A stretch of 64,000 bases of DNA from JAQUTK01 sp963677415. Lineage in GTDB: Bacteria > Bacteroidota > Bacteroidia > Bacteroidales > JAQUTK01. This document shows positions 53,748 through 63,091 of the stretch, in pieces. Position 1 is the stretch's first letter, and each line of letters starts with the position of its first letter. The position numbers and the translations under genes were made by a program. The notes below the pieces were generated by a model. That model saw only the letters and a program-made list of their open reading frames with translations. It was not told the origin of the DNA and searched no databases. The DNA is taken from NCBI GenBank assembly GCA_963677415.2, contig CAXXFJ010000048.1:175490-239489 (forward strand), in the 5' to 3' direction.

Positions 53748-55514
53748 TTAGAAACGATAGCTTGCTCCAAGCATGAATCGAATTCCTTGTGTAGGATATC
53801 CCTGATAAATCTCATACTTTTGGTTCAGAATGTTGTTGACTTCTCCCCATATTGAGAGTTTGTCAAGTAGTGCATAGGAAGCATTTAAACTTAGTTCGCT
53901 GATATCTTTCATCTCTTGTACTAAAAGCACGGAGTTTGTAGGAAAGTTCATTTCCAATGCTTTTCTTTTTGCACCCAGATAATAGTTCATTGAAAGATCC
54001 AACTTTGGAATAACGTGAGTGCTTGCAGTGATAGTCAGTTCGGAAGCCGGTTTATTAAAAGGCTTTGATCCAGCGATAGTCAGTCCGGAACGATAGGTCA
54101 TGGCATCATCCGTGAGATCCGTCTCTTGATTATTCTGAATGTAAGTGACTGATAAATCTATCATCTTCTGATACTGGTAGCGGACAGTTCCTCCATAATA
54201 GAAATTCTTTAAGTCTGCATATACAGGATATAACTCACTTCCGCTGTTGGAGTCAATGAGGTTGGTGGCATAATAATGCTCATTATTTATTCCTTCATAT
54301 CCGATTAAAGGCTGAATAAAGAGTCCATTCAAAGGAGTAATCTTGAATCCTAATTCGCCATGAAACAGTGTGCGTGAGTCTTGAATTCGGATATCAGGTG
54401 ATACATAGAGGTTTTCCCTAGCGATGTTTGTTAAAGAGTTTTCATTAATCTGACCTTTCATGAAGCCGTATAGCTGGATCTGTTTTAGCAGATTTAGTTC
54501 TCCTTCGATGTCTGGAGTCAGGAAAGCTTTCTTTTCTTTGTTGAACGAATAATTGGTTTTAAATCCACCGCGCAGATGATACTTATCCGTTTTGACTTCA
54601 ATATACGGATTGAGTTGGGTGAGGGTGTAATCGTTCAGATCTTTCCTGCTGTAATCGAAATTATAATTACTCGTATTGCTGTAGATGTAGTTGGACATGA
54701 CTCCATCGATACCAATCACAATATTGTCCTGGAAGTAAGAATAGATTCCTGCTTTTGTCAGGAAGTGGTCTTCTTTAAAACCGTCTTGTCTCAATGCATC
54801 AAACTTGTTAGAGAGCGTGTTGTATCCTGTGCGAAGGTAATAGTTAAATCCTTCACGTACAATGGCAGAATGAATACCGACATTCAAGTCAAATCCAAGT
54901 TGCACCTGATTTGAATGCTTTTCGGATTCAAAGATAGGATCGCGATAATAGTTATCTCCATAGTAATTAAATCCTCTTTGAAAGAAACCACCATCAGCTG
55001 TTAGTTTGAACTTCTTGAACTGATGCCCATAGTCCAAAGAGAGCTCTTCTTTGTTTAGTTTCATCTTTGAGTCTTTATCACCCTTGAGAAGATGAACATC
55101 TCCATACGTGGATTGGTGATCGAGTCCGATATAGAGATTGTCTTTGGAAGTAGACAGGATAGAATATCCGGCTTGAACAACGGTATTGAGATAGTTGCCG
55201 GCTCCTAAACGAACAAAACCTTTTTCATTTCCTGTTGAGTTGTCTCTCGGAGCAATAGGATTAAGCACCGGAAACTCAGCTTTCGGTTTGACAGGGATAG
55301 AGAAACGGCTATATTCGATAGCCGACTTAATTACTTTTGGCTCGGTCACTGTTGGCAAAGAATTGATTTTTCCAGCATCCCGAAAGATCGGATCAAACTC
55401 TTTTTCCAAGGTCATTTCCCTGTTCAGACGAGTGGAGTCTTTTTTTGACTGAGCATTGGCAGTAATGCTGCACAATCCTGCAAGAAAGAGAATAAGTATA
55501 TTTTGAGGTCTCAT
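53748..55514 (-). CDS. Outer-membrane beta-barrel protein (TonB-dependent-receptor-like barrel without plug)
   Basis: 588 residues. Signal peptide ILILFLAGLCSITANAQ. A polar N-terminal region (about 20-100, with LEKEFDPIFRDAGKINSLPT and a proline-rich KPKAEFPVLNPIAP) precedes a long series of alternating amphipathic strands (for example GFVRLGAGNYLNTVVQAGYS, YIGLDHQSTYGD). It ends LGASYRF, the terminal Phe typical of outer-membrane barrels. No plug or TonB box was seen. The gene overlaps the TPR gene upstream by one base, so the two products are likely to work together. Function unknown. Confidence 0.82.
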   Translation of the reverse strand: MRPQNILILFLAGLCSITANAQSKKDSTRLNREMTLEKEFDPIFRDAGKINSLPTVTEPKVIKSAIEYSRFSIPVKPKAEFPVLNPIAPRDNSTGNEKGFVRLGAGNYLNTVVQAGYSILSTSKDNLYIGLDHQSTYGDVHLLKGDKDSKMKLNKEELSLDYGHQFKKFKLTADGGFFQRGFNYYGDNYYRDPIFESEKHSNQVQLGFDLNVGIHSAIVREGFNYYLRTGYNTLSNKFDALRQDGFKEDHFLTKAGIYSYFQDNIVIGIDGVMSNYIYSNTSNYNFDYSRKDLNDYTLTQLNPYIEVKTDKYHLRGGFKTNYSFNKEKKAFLTPDIEGELNLLKQIQLYGFMKGQINENSLTNIARENLYVSPDIRIQDSRTLFHGELGFKITPLNGLFIQPLIGYEGINNEHYYATNLIDSNSGSELYPVYADLKNFYYGGTVRYQYQKMIDLSVTYIQNNQETDLTDDAMTYRSGLTIAGSKPFNKPASELTITASTHVIPKLDLSMNYYLGAKRKALEMNFPTNSVLLVQEMKDISELSLNASYALLDKLSIWGEVNNILNQKYEIYQGYPTQGIRFMLGASYRF

Positions 55515-58500
55515 TATTGTGCGGTATTTGTTTCTGTTTTCTTTTCGTTATTCAACTTTGCCAGACGCGTTTTGATCATTTCGGCAATATCATCCTGACC
55601 TTTGTAGCTTTCTTGTAAAGAGCTCAGGTATTCCTTAGCCTGAAAATTGTCACCCTTCTTGACATAAATATCAGAAAGAAGGATGAAACTGCGAGCCATC
55701 CAATATTGATGTGGCGTATTCGTTTCAATGAACGCAAAGATCGTTTTTTCTGCTTCATCGAGATTGTTCTTTATATAATATACATTCGCCAACAAGAAGT
55801 TAGCTTCTGCTCCATATACGGTTCGGGTCTCTTTGACGATCTTCTTTAAGTCGCTGATTGCTTTCTCTTCCTGACTAAGAGCTAATAGTGACTTTGCCCG
55901 GATATAATAAGCCTCTTGTCTGATTTCAGGAGAAGCTTTGGTATCATCAATCCAGGCAGTGGCAGCAGAAACAGCTTCCTGGTGTCTATTTAGCAAATGC
56001 GTGCAACGCAAGATACCCAGCTTTGAGGCCTCTAAGTTTTCTTTCTTCTCTGCTTTTGCCTGCAAGCGGTTAAAAAAGCCCAGTGCTTCTTCGTAGTTTC
56101 CACTGGTATACGTGATATCTGCGCATTGAACCAGTGCATCTTCTGCAAATTTATTGCTGCTTTCGACTACTTTCCTATATTCCTTCAAAGCATCTTGCTT
56201 TTTGTCACTGGACAGATATATGTTTCCCAGATAGTAATGAGCATTTGTACTGAAAGATCCCGTCGGAAAGTTTTGCAAATAATTTTCTAAACTTCGTTGT
56301 GCCTTCGTCTTGTCACCACGTATGAACAATCGTTCGGCAGATAGATAGGTTAATGAATCCTCTTCATTAGCATTAAAGTTCCCATTTCCATCTATTGTGC
56401 GGATATATGAAGCAAACTCATCAATCTTATCTAGTTCCATGTAAACACTTTTCAAATCTTCCATGGATACTTTTGCCTCTTCGCTGCCAGGGTAGGTACT
56501 GATTACCTTCTTGTATGCAGTTATTGCTTCGTTGAGGTTGTTATTATTGAAGTAAAGAAGACCGATTTGGTTTCCGGCTTTGCGGCTCAGATTACTCTCA
56601 GGAAACTTGTTCATCAATTCTTGAAATACCCGTATCGCTTCACTGTTTTTCTCCTGCATGACATAGGAACGTCCTTTTTCAAAGTATGCGTCATCCTGAT
56701 AATCCGATTTGGGATAGTTGCGAATCAGCTGGTCCAGAAGAGCAATCTTCTTGTCATATTCTTTTTGGAGTCCTAATACAAATGCGCGTTGATAGGTGGA
56801 ATAATCTCCTGCTTCCGGATGGTTGGCCAATGCCTTGGCATAGAAATCGTCAGCAGATTGCCAGTCCCGTTGATAAAAGTAGCAGTCTCCGATACGATTG
56901 AGTGCGTCGGAATAGGTTGGCTTTGCATTCTCTGAAGCGAAAGTGACGTATCGGTTGAAATAAGTCAATGCATTCGTTATGTTTTGTTGTTTAAAATAGG
57001 AGTATGCCATGTTATAATGAGCGAGAGGGAAGTATTCATTATCAGTCGATTTATTCGTTGAGAAATAGGATTGATAATCTTTTACTGCGGCAGTATAATT
57101 CTCCATACGGTAATATGATTCCCCACGCCAGAAGTAGGTCTCCGCCTTGACTTGCTGATTGTAATCTCCATTCTTCAAGCTTTCATTGAATTGTTGAATA
57201 GCAGACTGGAAATCGGAGTTCGCAAACTTCTGAGCTCCCAATTGAAACAAAATGTTTTGCTTGGCCTGGAGTATTTTTGTACCGGGACGCGAAATTTTAC
57301 TAATTGAAAGCAATGCGGCATCATAGTTCTTTGTCGTGAGATACGTATCAACCAGATAGTCATTCACCTTATCGGCATATTTTGAGTTTGGAAACAGATT
57401 CAGGAACTTCTCAAATACGACCAAGGATTCGTTGAAAGGAGAGAAGGAAGTCTCGTGTATAATCAGTCCGTAGTTATACATTGCTTGTTCCTTGACTTCC
57501 TGATCATAATCGAATCTGGATGCAGCCTGGAAAGAGATGCGGGCTTTGTTTTTGTCTCCTAGTTTTAAGGCAGATTGTCCGATGAGCAGATACGCGTTTT
57601 GTGCCACTGCATCATTGCTATTGACTGCCTTGCTTAGATTTTCTATTGCATTGCTGTAATCACCTTGATTGTAATAGGCAAGTCCAAGGAGATACATGTC
57701 GTTTGTCAATGGATTACTATTCAGTGACTTGTATTTCGTGAGATTCTCGATGGCTTCGGTGTTATTCCCTTGATGAAAAGAAGACGCTCCGATGATTCGG
57801 TAGACTTCATCCATAGATTTGTGCTCAGGATAACTCTTCAGGATACTTTTCCCGAGACTAATAGCTTCACCATACTCTTTCTGAATATATTTTATCTGCA
57901 TGGTGTATAAAGCAACGTCCTGTTCGTATGCCGGAGCATTTTTTACTTGACTGAACCCCTCCAGTGCATCACTGTAGTTAGCCTCGCAATAATCAATGTA
58001 TGCATTGTAGTAGGTCGCATCTTTGCGATACTGTACACTGTTCTGTTTCAGTAGTTTGAATAGGTTGGACGAAGTCTTATACTCTTTCTTCTGTAAGTAT
58101 GAATAAGCAGATCTGTAGAAGAAACTTTCTTGCTCATCCGAAGAAAGCTGATCAATATCAGTCTCATCAAACCAATGGATGGCATCGGTATAGTTTTCTT
58201 TCAGATAATAGGACGATGCAAGCAGATATTTCAGCCGATTGGAGTGAATAGTGACAGGATAGTCATGCATATACTCCTGAATCTTCTCACCGACACCCTC
58301 TTTATTCAGTTCTGTTGCAGCGTAAAGCATCATGAATTTTGCTTCGGCAACCAATGATTCTTCTTTACTTTCCTGAACAAAAGTACCCAAAGAGTGGATG
58401 CTCCCTTCATAAATTTTCTCATTAAAAAGAGCTTTCCCGGTTTCAAACAAGGCATTGGGATAAATCTCTTTTTGATTGCTTTGTGATAAAGCAGGAGCTG

Positions 58501-58546
58501 TTATTCCTAGAAATAACAGCCCGCATGCCATAAGTTGTTTTCTCAT
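55514..58546 (-). CDS. Large periplasmic tetratricopeptide-repeat protein
   Basis: 1010 residues. Signal peptide LMACGLLFLGITAPALSQS. The rest is a continuous array of TPR-like helix pairs, many with the form YxxGxxxxxxGDYxxAI, for example LGLAYYNQGDYSNAIENLSK, FWRGESYYRMENYTAAVKDY, YYLGNIYLSSDKKQDALKEY. The last third resembles BamD/YbgF-type TPRs (NYPKSDYQDDAYFEKGRSYV, YPGSEEAKVSMEDLK). The C-terminus is Lys/Asn/Thr-rich. Likely a periplasmic scaffold coupled to the barrel protein encoded next in the operon. Confidence 0.88.
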   Translation of the reverse strand: MRKQLMACGLLFLGITAPALSQSNQKEIYPNALFETGKALFNEKIYEGSIHSLGTFVQESKEESLVAEAKFMMLYAATELNKEGVGEKIQEYMHDYPVTIHSNRLKYLLASSYYLKENYTDAIHWFDETDIDQLSSDEQESFFYRSAYSYLQKKEYKTSSNLFKLLKQNSVQYRKDATYYNAYIDYCEANYSDALEGFSQVKNAPAYEQDVALYTMQIKYIQKEYGEAISLGKSILKSYPEHKSMDEVYRIIGASSFHQGNNTEAIENLTKYKSLNSNPLTNDMYLLGLAYYNQGDYSNAIENLSKAVNSNDAVAQNAYLLIGQSALKLGDKNKARISFQAASRFDYDQEVKEQAMYNYGLIIHETSFSPFNESLVVFEKFLNLFPNSKYADKVNDYLVDTYLTTKNYDAALLSISKISRPGTKILQAKQNILFQLGAQKFANSDFQSAIQQFNESLKNGDYNQQVKAETYFWRGESYYRMENYTAAVKDYQSYFSTNKSTDNEYFPLAHYNMAYSYFKQQNITNALTYFNRYVTFASENAKPTYSDALNRIGDCYFYQRDWQSADDFYAKALANHPEAGDYSTYQRAFVLGLQKEYDKKIALLDQLIRNYPKSDYQDDAYFEKGRSYVMQEKNSEAIRVFQELMNKFPESNLSRKAGNQIGLLYFNNNNLNEAITAYKKVISTYPGSEEAKVSMEDLKSVYMELDKIDEFASYIRTIDGNGNFNANEEDSLTYLSAERLFIRGDKTKAQRSLENYLQNFPTGSFSTNAHYYLGNIYLSSDKKQDALKEYRKVVESSNKFAEDALVQCADITYTSGNYEEALGFFNRLQAKAEKKENLEASKLGILRCTHLLNRHQEAVSAATAWIDDTKASPEIRQEAYYIRAKSLLALSQEEKAISDLKKIVKETRTVYGAEANFLLANVYYIKNNLDEAEKTIFAFIETNTPHQYWMARSFILLSDIYVKKGDNFQAKEYLSSLQESYKGQDDIAEMIKTRLAKLNNEKKTETNTAQ

Positions 58547-58565
58547 ACGGATCTATTTATTTGGA

Positions 58566-58573
58566 CAAAGATA
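58566..58573 (-). promoter_or_regulatory. Putative -7 box for the TPR/barrel operon
   Basis: Minus-strand TATCTTTG fits TAnnTTTG, 19 bases before the TPR gene start. Confidence 0.5.
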
Positions 58574-58635
58574 TGTTATTCTGTCCGAACGAGAAAAGAA
58601 CGACTGCTAAATTGTGCTACAAAGAGTGCTCTTTT

Positions 58636-59340
58636 TCAGGCTTCTGCGAAATAATTTTGCAGTTCCACTTCCGCTTTATGATCCGAATTGTCAAAATCAC
58701 GTAGTAATTCTCCTTTTGACAGTAACAATATCCGTGGACAAATATGGGTGACATGACTGAGATTATGACTGGATATTAGTACGGTCGCACCTGTCTCCTT
58801 GCAGTAGTTTGAGAGGATTGTTGTCATCAGAAGCTGAGAAGAAGGGTCCAGAAAATTAAATGGCTCATCCAAAATCAGAAGGTCCGGTTGTGAAAGGAGT
58901 GCTCCGATGATGCCAATCTTTTGTTTATTTCCGGCAGAGAAGTCGCGGATATACTTTTTCTGTCCTAATACTTCTTCGGACATCAGTTTGGAATAACTCG
59001 CTAATCTCTCTTCCAGATCCGCTTTGCCGATGTTGTATAGTTTGGCAATAAAGGCAAAATACTCTTCCGGAGTAAGAAACTCTATAAGGAAACCGGAGTC
59101 AATAAATGCCCCGCATCGATCTTTCCATGCTTCTTCTTTACATACATCTTCATTGTCGTAACTTACGCTTCCGCTGTCACCTTTTATAAGATTGAGCATC
59201 AGACGGAATAGCGTGGTTTTTCCGGCACCGTTATTTCCAACGATACCAATCAGCTCTCCGCTGTTAATTTTAAGTTCCTGAATGTTCAAGGCTGTTTTCG
59301 TCCCGAACGTTTTTACTAAGTTTTCGATCAGTATATTCAT
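58636..59340 (-). CDS. ABC transporter ATP-binding protein (module 2)
   Basis: 234 residues. Walker A GIVGNNGAGKTTLFRLM, signature region DFSAGNKQKIGIIGAL (a degenerate LSGGQ), Walker B LLILDEPFNFLDPSS, switch His in LISSHNLSHVTH. Closest in type to single-domain ATPases of ABC-2 exporters. The partner is the permease gene directly upstream in the operon, 22-base gap. Last gene of the six-gene unit. Confidence 0.9.
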   Translation of the reverse strand: MNILIENLVKTFGTKTALNIQELKINSGELIGIVGNNGAGKTTLFRLMLNLIKGDSGSVSYDNEDVCKEEAWKDRCGAFIDSGFLIEFLTPEEYFAFIAKLYNIGKADLEERLASYSKLMSEEVLGQKKYIRDFSAGNKQKIGIIGALLSQPDLLILDEPFNFLDPSSQLLMTTILSNYCKETGATVLISSHNLSHVTHICPRILLLSKGELLRDFDNSDHKAEVELQNYFAEA

Positions 59341-59362
59341 CGTTGTATTTTGTTTTCTGTTT

Positions 59363-60835
59363 TTATTTTCTGAAAGTAGCGGAAATGTTATACATCTTCT
59401 TTACGAAGCGCTTATAGATGAAGTTAAGCCAGTATTTGGACAGAAGGACTGAAAATAGTCCGAGGACTATGATGACACCATATACTTTCGTTTCTCCAAC
59501 ATTTTGGGCCAATATTCCAATTAGAAATACTGGTATCATGGAGACAAACGCGAGTGTTGTCTGATAGCCGGACATTGTTGAAGAAGGTTTTTCTGTTAGT
59601 TCGATACGTCCTTTCCCGAATAGAATGGAAATCAGATCTAGTATTGATTGGATGCCAATGACATAAAAGATGGCACCCAGCCAAACCCATATAGAGGCAT
59701 ATCCTAATACGATCATGGGAATAAAAGCAAGAGACATCACGAGTGTGCCACATACATAGAGACTGTATTTAGCTTTAAGCAGCGAAATGATGGCTGAACG
59801 ATGCATCATCAAGAGATCAAAGAAGGTGGATTCAAGAGCAAACCCAAATTGAGTGAATGTTTTCCCGAAGAACTGCATGCCAATGACCAGCCAGAAGAAA
59901 ATGAAGAAGACCATACCACTGGTTTTTCCATTGAAATGGTTGACTTGCCAATAGGCCATGACTGTAAATCCAATCAAGCCTATCAGCACTCGTTTGATTT
60001 TTCCGCTGGTCAGTAGTTTCAATTCGAGAATCATAAACTGTCCCACTTCGCCAAACTTATCCAGAAATCCAAATTGCAGATTTTTCCCGTTCTGTATCTT
60101 AGACGATTGCTCAATCTCTTCCTGCAGACTTCGGTTTACCACCTGGATGTTTAGCCGGTAGAGTAGGAAAAGAACGGCAAAAAGAGCACCAAAAATAAGC
60201 ACGTTTCCATTAAAAAGTGCCAGACCCAGATTGATAGATAATTCCTCAAAGCTACCTGTAAGCAGTTTGGCTGTGCCTCCTATCAAAAGAATCAGAACAT
60301 AAGGAAAAGCTTCCAGGATTGGGTAGTTAATCTTTGATTTCTGGATCAGAAAGGTCAGTAGGTTGTTTGTAAGGATCAGTAAGGTGCAGCCAAGAAATAA
60401 TAGCAGGGCTTGCTGCACAGTAAATTTACCTGAAATGATATTCTGAATAATAAAGGGGAGTATCAAAGCATACGGATAATAGTTGAATGGAGCGTAGAGT
60501 GACCGAAGCTGCAGGAAGCGACAGATAGTCCTTTTCCTGATCGGAAGACAAAGGTAGGTTGCCATTTTCCCGCCCGGTGAATGCTGAAAGAAGAGCCTCA
60601 TGATCAGGTCGGCCACTAATACATAGAGGATATATGCGCTGAAGCTCTCGATGATACTTCTTTCGGGATAGAGCTTTCCAAGAAAGTGACTAGCCAACAT
60701 CCCATAAGAAAAGAGCGAGAGAACCACCATCACGAGCGAGAATCCCATAAAGAAACGAGCTGTCCGGTTAGCGCCAAGCATCGGACTCCTGCGCATTTCT
60801 TTGAGATAGAGACGATTTAATAATCTAAGTGTCAT
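59363..60835 (-). CDS. ABC transporter permease, DUF5687-like (module 2)
   Basis: 490 residues with about ten to twelve membrane segments (for example FFMGFSLVMVVLSLFSYGML, ALLLFLGCTLLILTNNLLTF, LMMHRSAIISLLKAKYSLYV). The N-terminal LNRLYLKEMRRSPMLGANRTA is basic and cytoplasmic. Size and pattern fit the DUF5687 family of Bacteroidetes ABC-2-type membrane subunits. Paired with the ATPase at 58636-59340. The exported substrate is unknown. Confidence 0.85.
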   Translation of the reverse strand: MTLRLLNRLYLKEMRRSPMLGANRTARFFMGFSLVMVVLSLFSYGMLASHFLGKLYPERSIIESFSAYILYVLVADLIMRLFFQHSPGGKMATYLCLPIRKRTICRFLQLRSLYAPFNYYPYALILPFIIQNIISGKFTVQQALLLFLGCTLLILTNNLLTFLIQKSKINYPILEAFPYVLILLIGGTAKLLTGSFEELSINLGLALFNGNVLIFGALFAVLFLLYRLNIQVVNRSLQEEIEQSSKIQNGKNLQFGFLDKFGEVGQFMILELKLLTSGKIKRVLIGLIGFTVMAYWQVNHFNGKTSGMVFFIFFWLVIGMQFFGKTFTQFGFALESTFFDLLMMHRSAIISLLKAKYSLYVCGTLVMSLAFIPMIVLGYASIWVWLGAIFYVIGIQSILDLISILFGKGRIELTEKPSSTMSGYQTTLAFVSMIPVFLIGILAQNVGETKVYGVIIVLGLFSVLLSKYWLNFIYKRFVKKMYNISATFRK

Positions 60836-60852
60836 TGTTTTGGTATATAAGT

Positions 60853-61929
60853 TTATTTAATGAACGAATTTAGGGAGTCAAGATTTATTAATTTCAGAAC
60901 ACCATTCGTTGATTCCGTTACTCTATCAGGCTGCTCCGATGATTTTATTAAACTAAAGATCTTGCGCTCAGGATCAAAATATACCTTATCAAATCTACGC
61001 AGAAATCCACATGTGATGACTCCCGCACCTCTTATCTCTTTGTTTGTCCCAAAGGACTTTTCAGATGGGAATGCTTTACGATATGTGCTGTCCTTTTGGA
61101 TCACTATAAATGAAGTAGGTGCCATAAAACCACAGATGTTGAGATCTTTAAGAAAGTATCCAAATAACTCTTCACCACCAGAGTATAAAGAAACTTTTTC
61201 AGAGATCTTCTTAGAATATGATTTTAAGTAGTTATGCACTGAATCTAAATCTGTGTTATCCCAGAGAGCAAAGAATAAATCTGGCAATAGGCATTCTTTG
61301 TCAAACCAAATGCCCAGGCATCCGGAATTAAAAAGAAAACGTTCTTGAATAGTATCGTTAATAGTTACCTTACAATACGGGATTGTCTCAGAAGAAATCA
61401 GTTCAAGTTCGTATCGTTGCTCCTTAGCTCCTATCTGTATCGTTTGTTTCTTTTCAGAGATAATCACTGAGTCTTTCTCAAAGTCAATCAACCAGCTATA
61501 CATACCAATGATATCCCCACCTAATATACCATCCACATCCTGGACGTTGTTGTTAATTAGAAGAGACTGTTTGATTTCAAAGTCCCCCAACTTTAAGGAT
61601 GCTGTTTCCAAACAAAATTGAAGTTTGGTTTTTTCCGAACTCAAGGAGTCGAAGTCTTTTTTCTCGCTGGTGGAGTCCATCTCAATACGATCGACTGCTT
61701 TCTGTGATATAGAAGAGTGTGATGATCCGGTATCCCATAAAAAATGGAATACATTGCCTTTTATTTCTATAGGAAGTACTATTCCCAATGATCTAGCAGG
61801 AATCAGGTTCAATCTTGTGGATCTTTTATTATGAGTTGAAAATATCAACTCATAATAAAAGAAAGTGGATACTGCTCCCAGAATAATATAAATCAGAAGA
61901 AAGAGGGTGCTTTTCTTTATTGGTTTCAT
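60853..61929 (-). CDS. Membrane-anchored retropepsin-like aspartic protease homologue
   Basis: 358 residues. One N-terminal membrane segment about 8-28 (TLFLLIYIILGAVSTFFYYE), then a periplasmic part. The first half holds a retropepsin-type active-site motif FLWDTGSSHSSIS (Asp66) and the later hydrophobic-hydrophobic-Gly motif DGILGGDIIG. The second half looks like a degenerate repeat of the same fold, with RFLFNSGCLGIWFD where Asp-Thr-Gly would be Asn-Ser-Gly, and VITCGFLRRFDKVYFDPER in the place of the second motif. It overlaps the GntR gene by 4 bases and precedes permease 2 by 17. Could be an active dimeric protease, or a binding protein with the fold only. Confidence 0.75.
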   Translation of the reverse strand: MKPIKKSTLFLLIYIILGAVSTFFYYELIFSTHNKRSTRLNLIPARSLGIVLPIEIKGNVFHFLWDTGSSHSSISQKAVDRIEMDSTSEKKDFDSLSSEKTKLQFCLETASLKLGDFEIKQSLLINNNVQDVDGILGGDIIGMYSWLIDFEKDSVIISEKKQTIQIGAKEQRYELELISSETIPYCKVTINDTIQERFLFNSGCLGIWFDKECLLPDLFFALWDNTDLDSVHNYLKSYSKKISEKVSLYSGGEELFGYFLKDLNICGFMAPTSFIVIQKDSTYRKAFPSEKSFGTNKEIRGAGVITCGFLRRFDKVYFDPERKIFSLIKSSEQPDRVTESTNGVLKLINLDSLNSFIK

Positions 61930-62300
61930 GATTTCTGTTGTTTTTGAATGAATGTATGATATAAGTTATTTAGCTCTTCCATCGAAATATTCAACAGCTT
62001 TATATAGTTGAACATTTGAGGAAGGTTTTTTTCGATGAACTGTTTCTTCAGGTATTCCGTTGCTTTATCTTTTGAATGATCGGCAACGAATAATCCGATC
62101 CCCCGTTTGTTTACGACTAGTTCCATGGATTGTATATGTTCGTAAGTTCGTGCGATTGTATTGGGATTGACCTCCAATTCGACCGCCAGTTCGCGCACAC
62201 TGGGGATTTTATCCCCGGTGTTCCAGACTTGAAGAATGATCTGTTCACAGATCCATTCCACTATCTGAAGATAAATGGCTTGTGTTTCGCGGAAGTCCAT
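61926..62300 (-). CDS. GntR family transcriptional regulator (YtrA-like)
   Basis: 124 residues: a winged helix-turn-helix (IYLQIVEWICEQIILQVWNT, then KIPSVRELAVELEVNPNTIA and RTYEHIQSMELVVNKRGIG) followed by only a short helical tail, as in the YtrA subfamily. YtrA-type regulators commonly repress an adjacent ABC exporter operon and respond to cell-wall antibiotics. Here it sits inside the ABC operon, between module 1 and the retropepsin-like gene, so autoregulation is likely. One base separates it from the permease upstream. Confidence 0.92.
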   Translation of the reverse strand: MDFRETQAIYLQIVEWICEQIILQVWNTGDKIPSVRELAVELEVNPNTIARTYEHIQSMELVVNKRGIGLFVADHSKDKATEYLKKQFIEKNLPQMFNYIKLLNISMEELNNLYHTFIQKQQKS

Positions 62301-62301
62301 A

Positions 62302-63087
62302 TTATTTTACCTCCTTTTCTTTAAGCAGATGATAGGACGCAAGAACTATGATCGACGTGAGTAAGAAACTCCATAAAATAGAGACAGGTGAATTAGATAA
62401 CATGGCAATTCTCCCATTCAAATACTCTGCTTCTTTTGGTCTAATAAGCTCTTTGAAGGCATCCCAGGTAGGATCAATAAAATAGAAGATAGCAGTAATA
62501 ATCGCTATGCAAGTAAAGGAGTAGATAATTGTGGCTAATACTGTTTTGATCCAGGGACTCCGCTTAAAAAATAAGCCTCCCCAAAGAAAAAGAGTGGGTG
62601 TCGTAAAAATAGATCCGATGATTGAGATCCAACCAATTCCGAGCGGATCTATATTGAAAAATATCAAATGATAAGTTCGGAAGAAGGGGAATGTTGATAA
62701 GAATGCAACTGAGTAGATGAGCATATAAATTAGCGTGAAAGCAACGATAGTTACTAGTATTGCACTAAGCAGCCGCTCAATCGGATTACAAGGTAATGAC
62801 AGTGCAAAAATATTTCCCGGTTTCTGTCGAAGAGAACTAAAATAGTGAACCGACAGGATGGAGCTAATCAGATACATACAACTTATTTGCATCAGGTATT
62901 GGAAGATTTCTCTTTCCTTGCCGGCTTCCCCATATCGTTTGAACAACAAGAGGCAGCAAAATAGAAATAAATAGAGAGCAATGGAAGAAATAAGTAACGT
63001 CTTCTTATTGCGATGATAATACTCAAGTATCAAAGAGTTGACTCTATGAAAACTAAAGGATTCTATTTGTGAGAGGAATGATTTCAT
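62302..63087 (-). CDS. ABC transporter permease-like membrane protein (module 1)
   Basis: 261 residues from ATG 63087 (MKSFLSQIESFSFHRVNSLI). The frame is open to 63276, but that would overlap the upstream ATPase gene by 185 bases. About six membrane segments (TLLISSIALYLFLFCCLLLF, MQISCMYLISSILSVHYF, VTIVAFTLIYMLIYSVAFL, and three more toward the C-terminus). Acts with the ATPase encoded 4 bases upstream. No substrate can be named. Confidence 0.85.
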   Translation of the reverse strand: MKSFLSQIESFSFHRVNSLILEYYHRNKKTLLISSIALYLFLFCCLLLFKRYGEAGKEREIFQYLMQISCMYLISSILSVHYFSSLRQKPGNIFALSLPCNPIERLLSAILVTIVAFTLIYMLIYSVAFLSTFPFFRTYHLIFFNIDPLGIGWISIIGSIFTTPTLFLWGGLFFKRSPWIKTVLATIIYSFTCIAIITAIFYFIDPTWDAFKELIRPKEAEYLNGRIAMLSNSPVSILWSFLLTSIIVLASYHLLKEKEVK

Positions 63088-63091
63088 AGCT

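Noticed and set aside
58618..58636. Short palindrome AAAGAGTGCTCTTT as a terminator of the ABC operon
   Set aside because: The stem is short with almost no loop and weak base pairing; not convincing.
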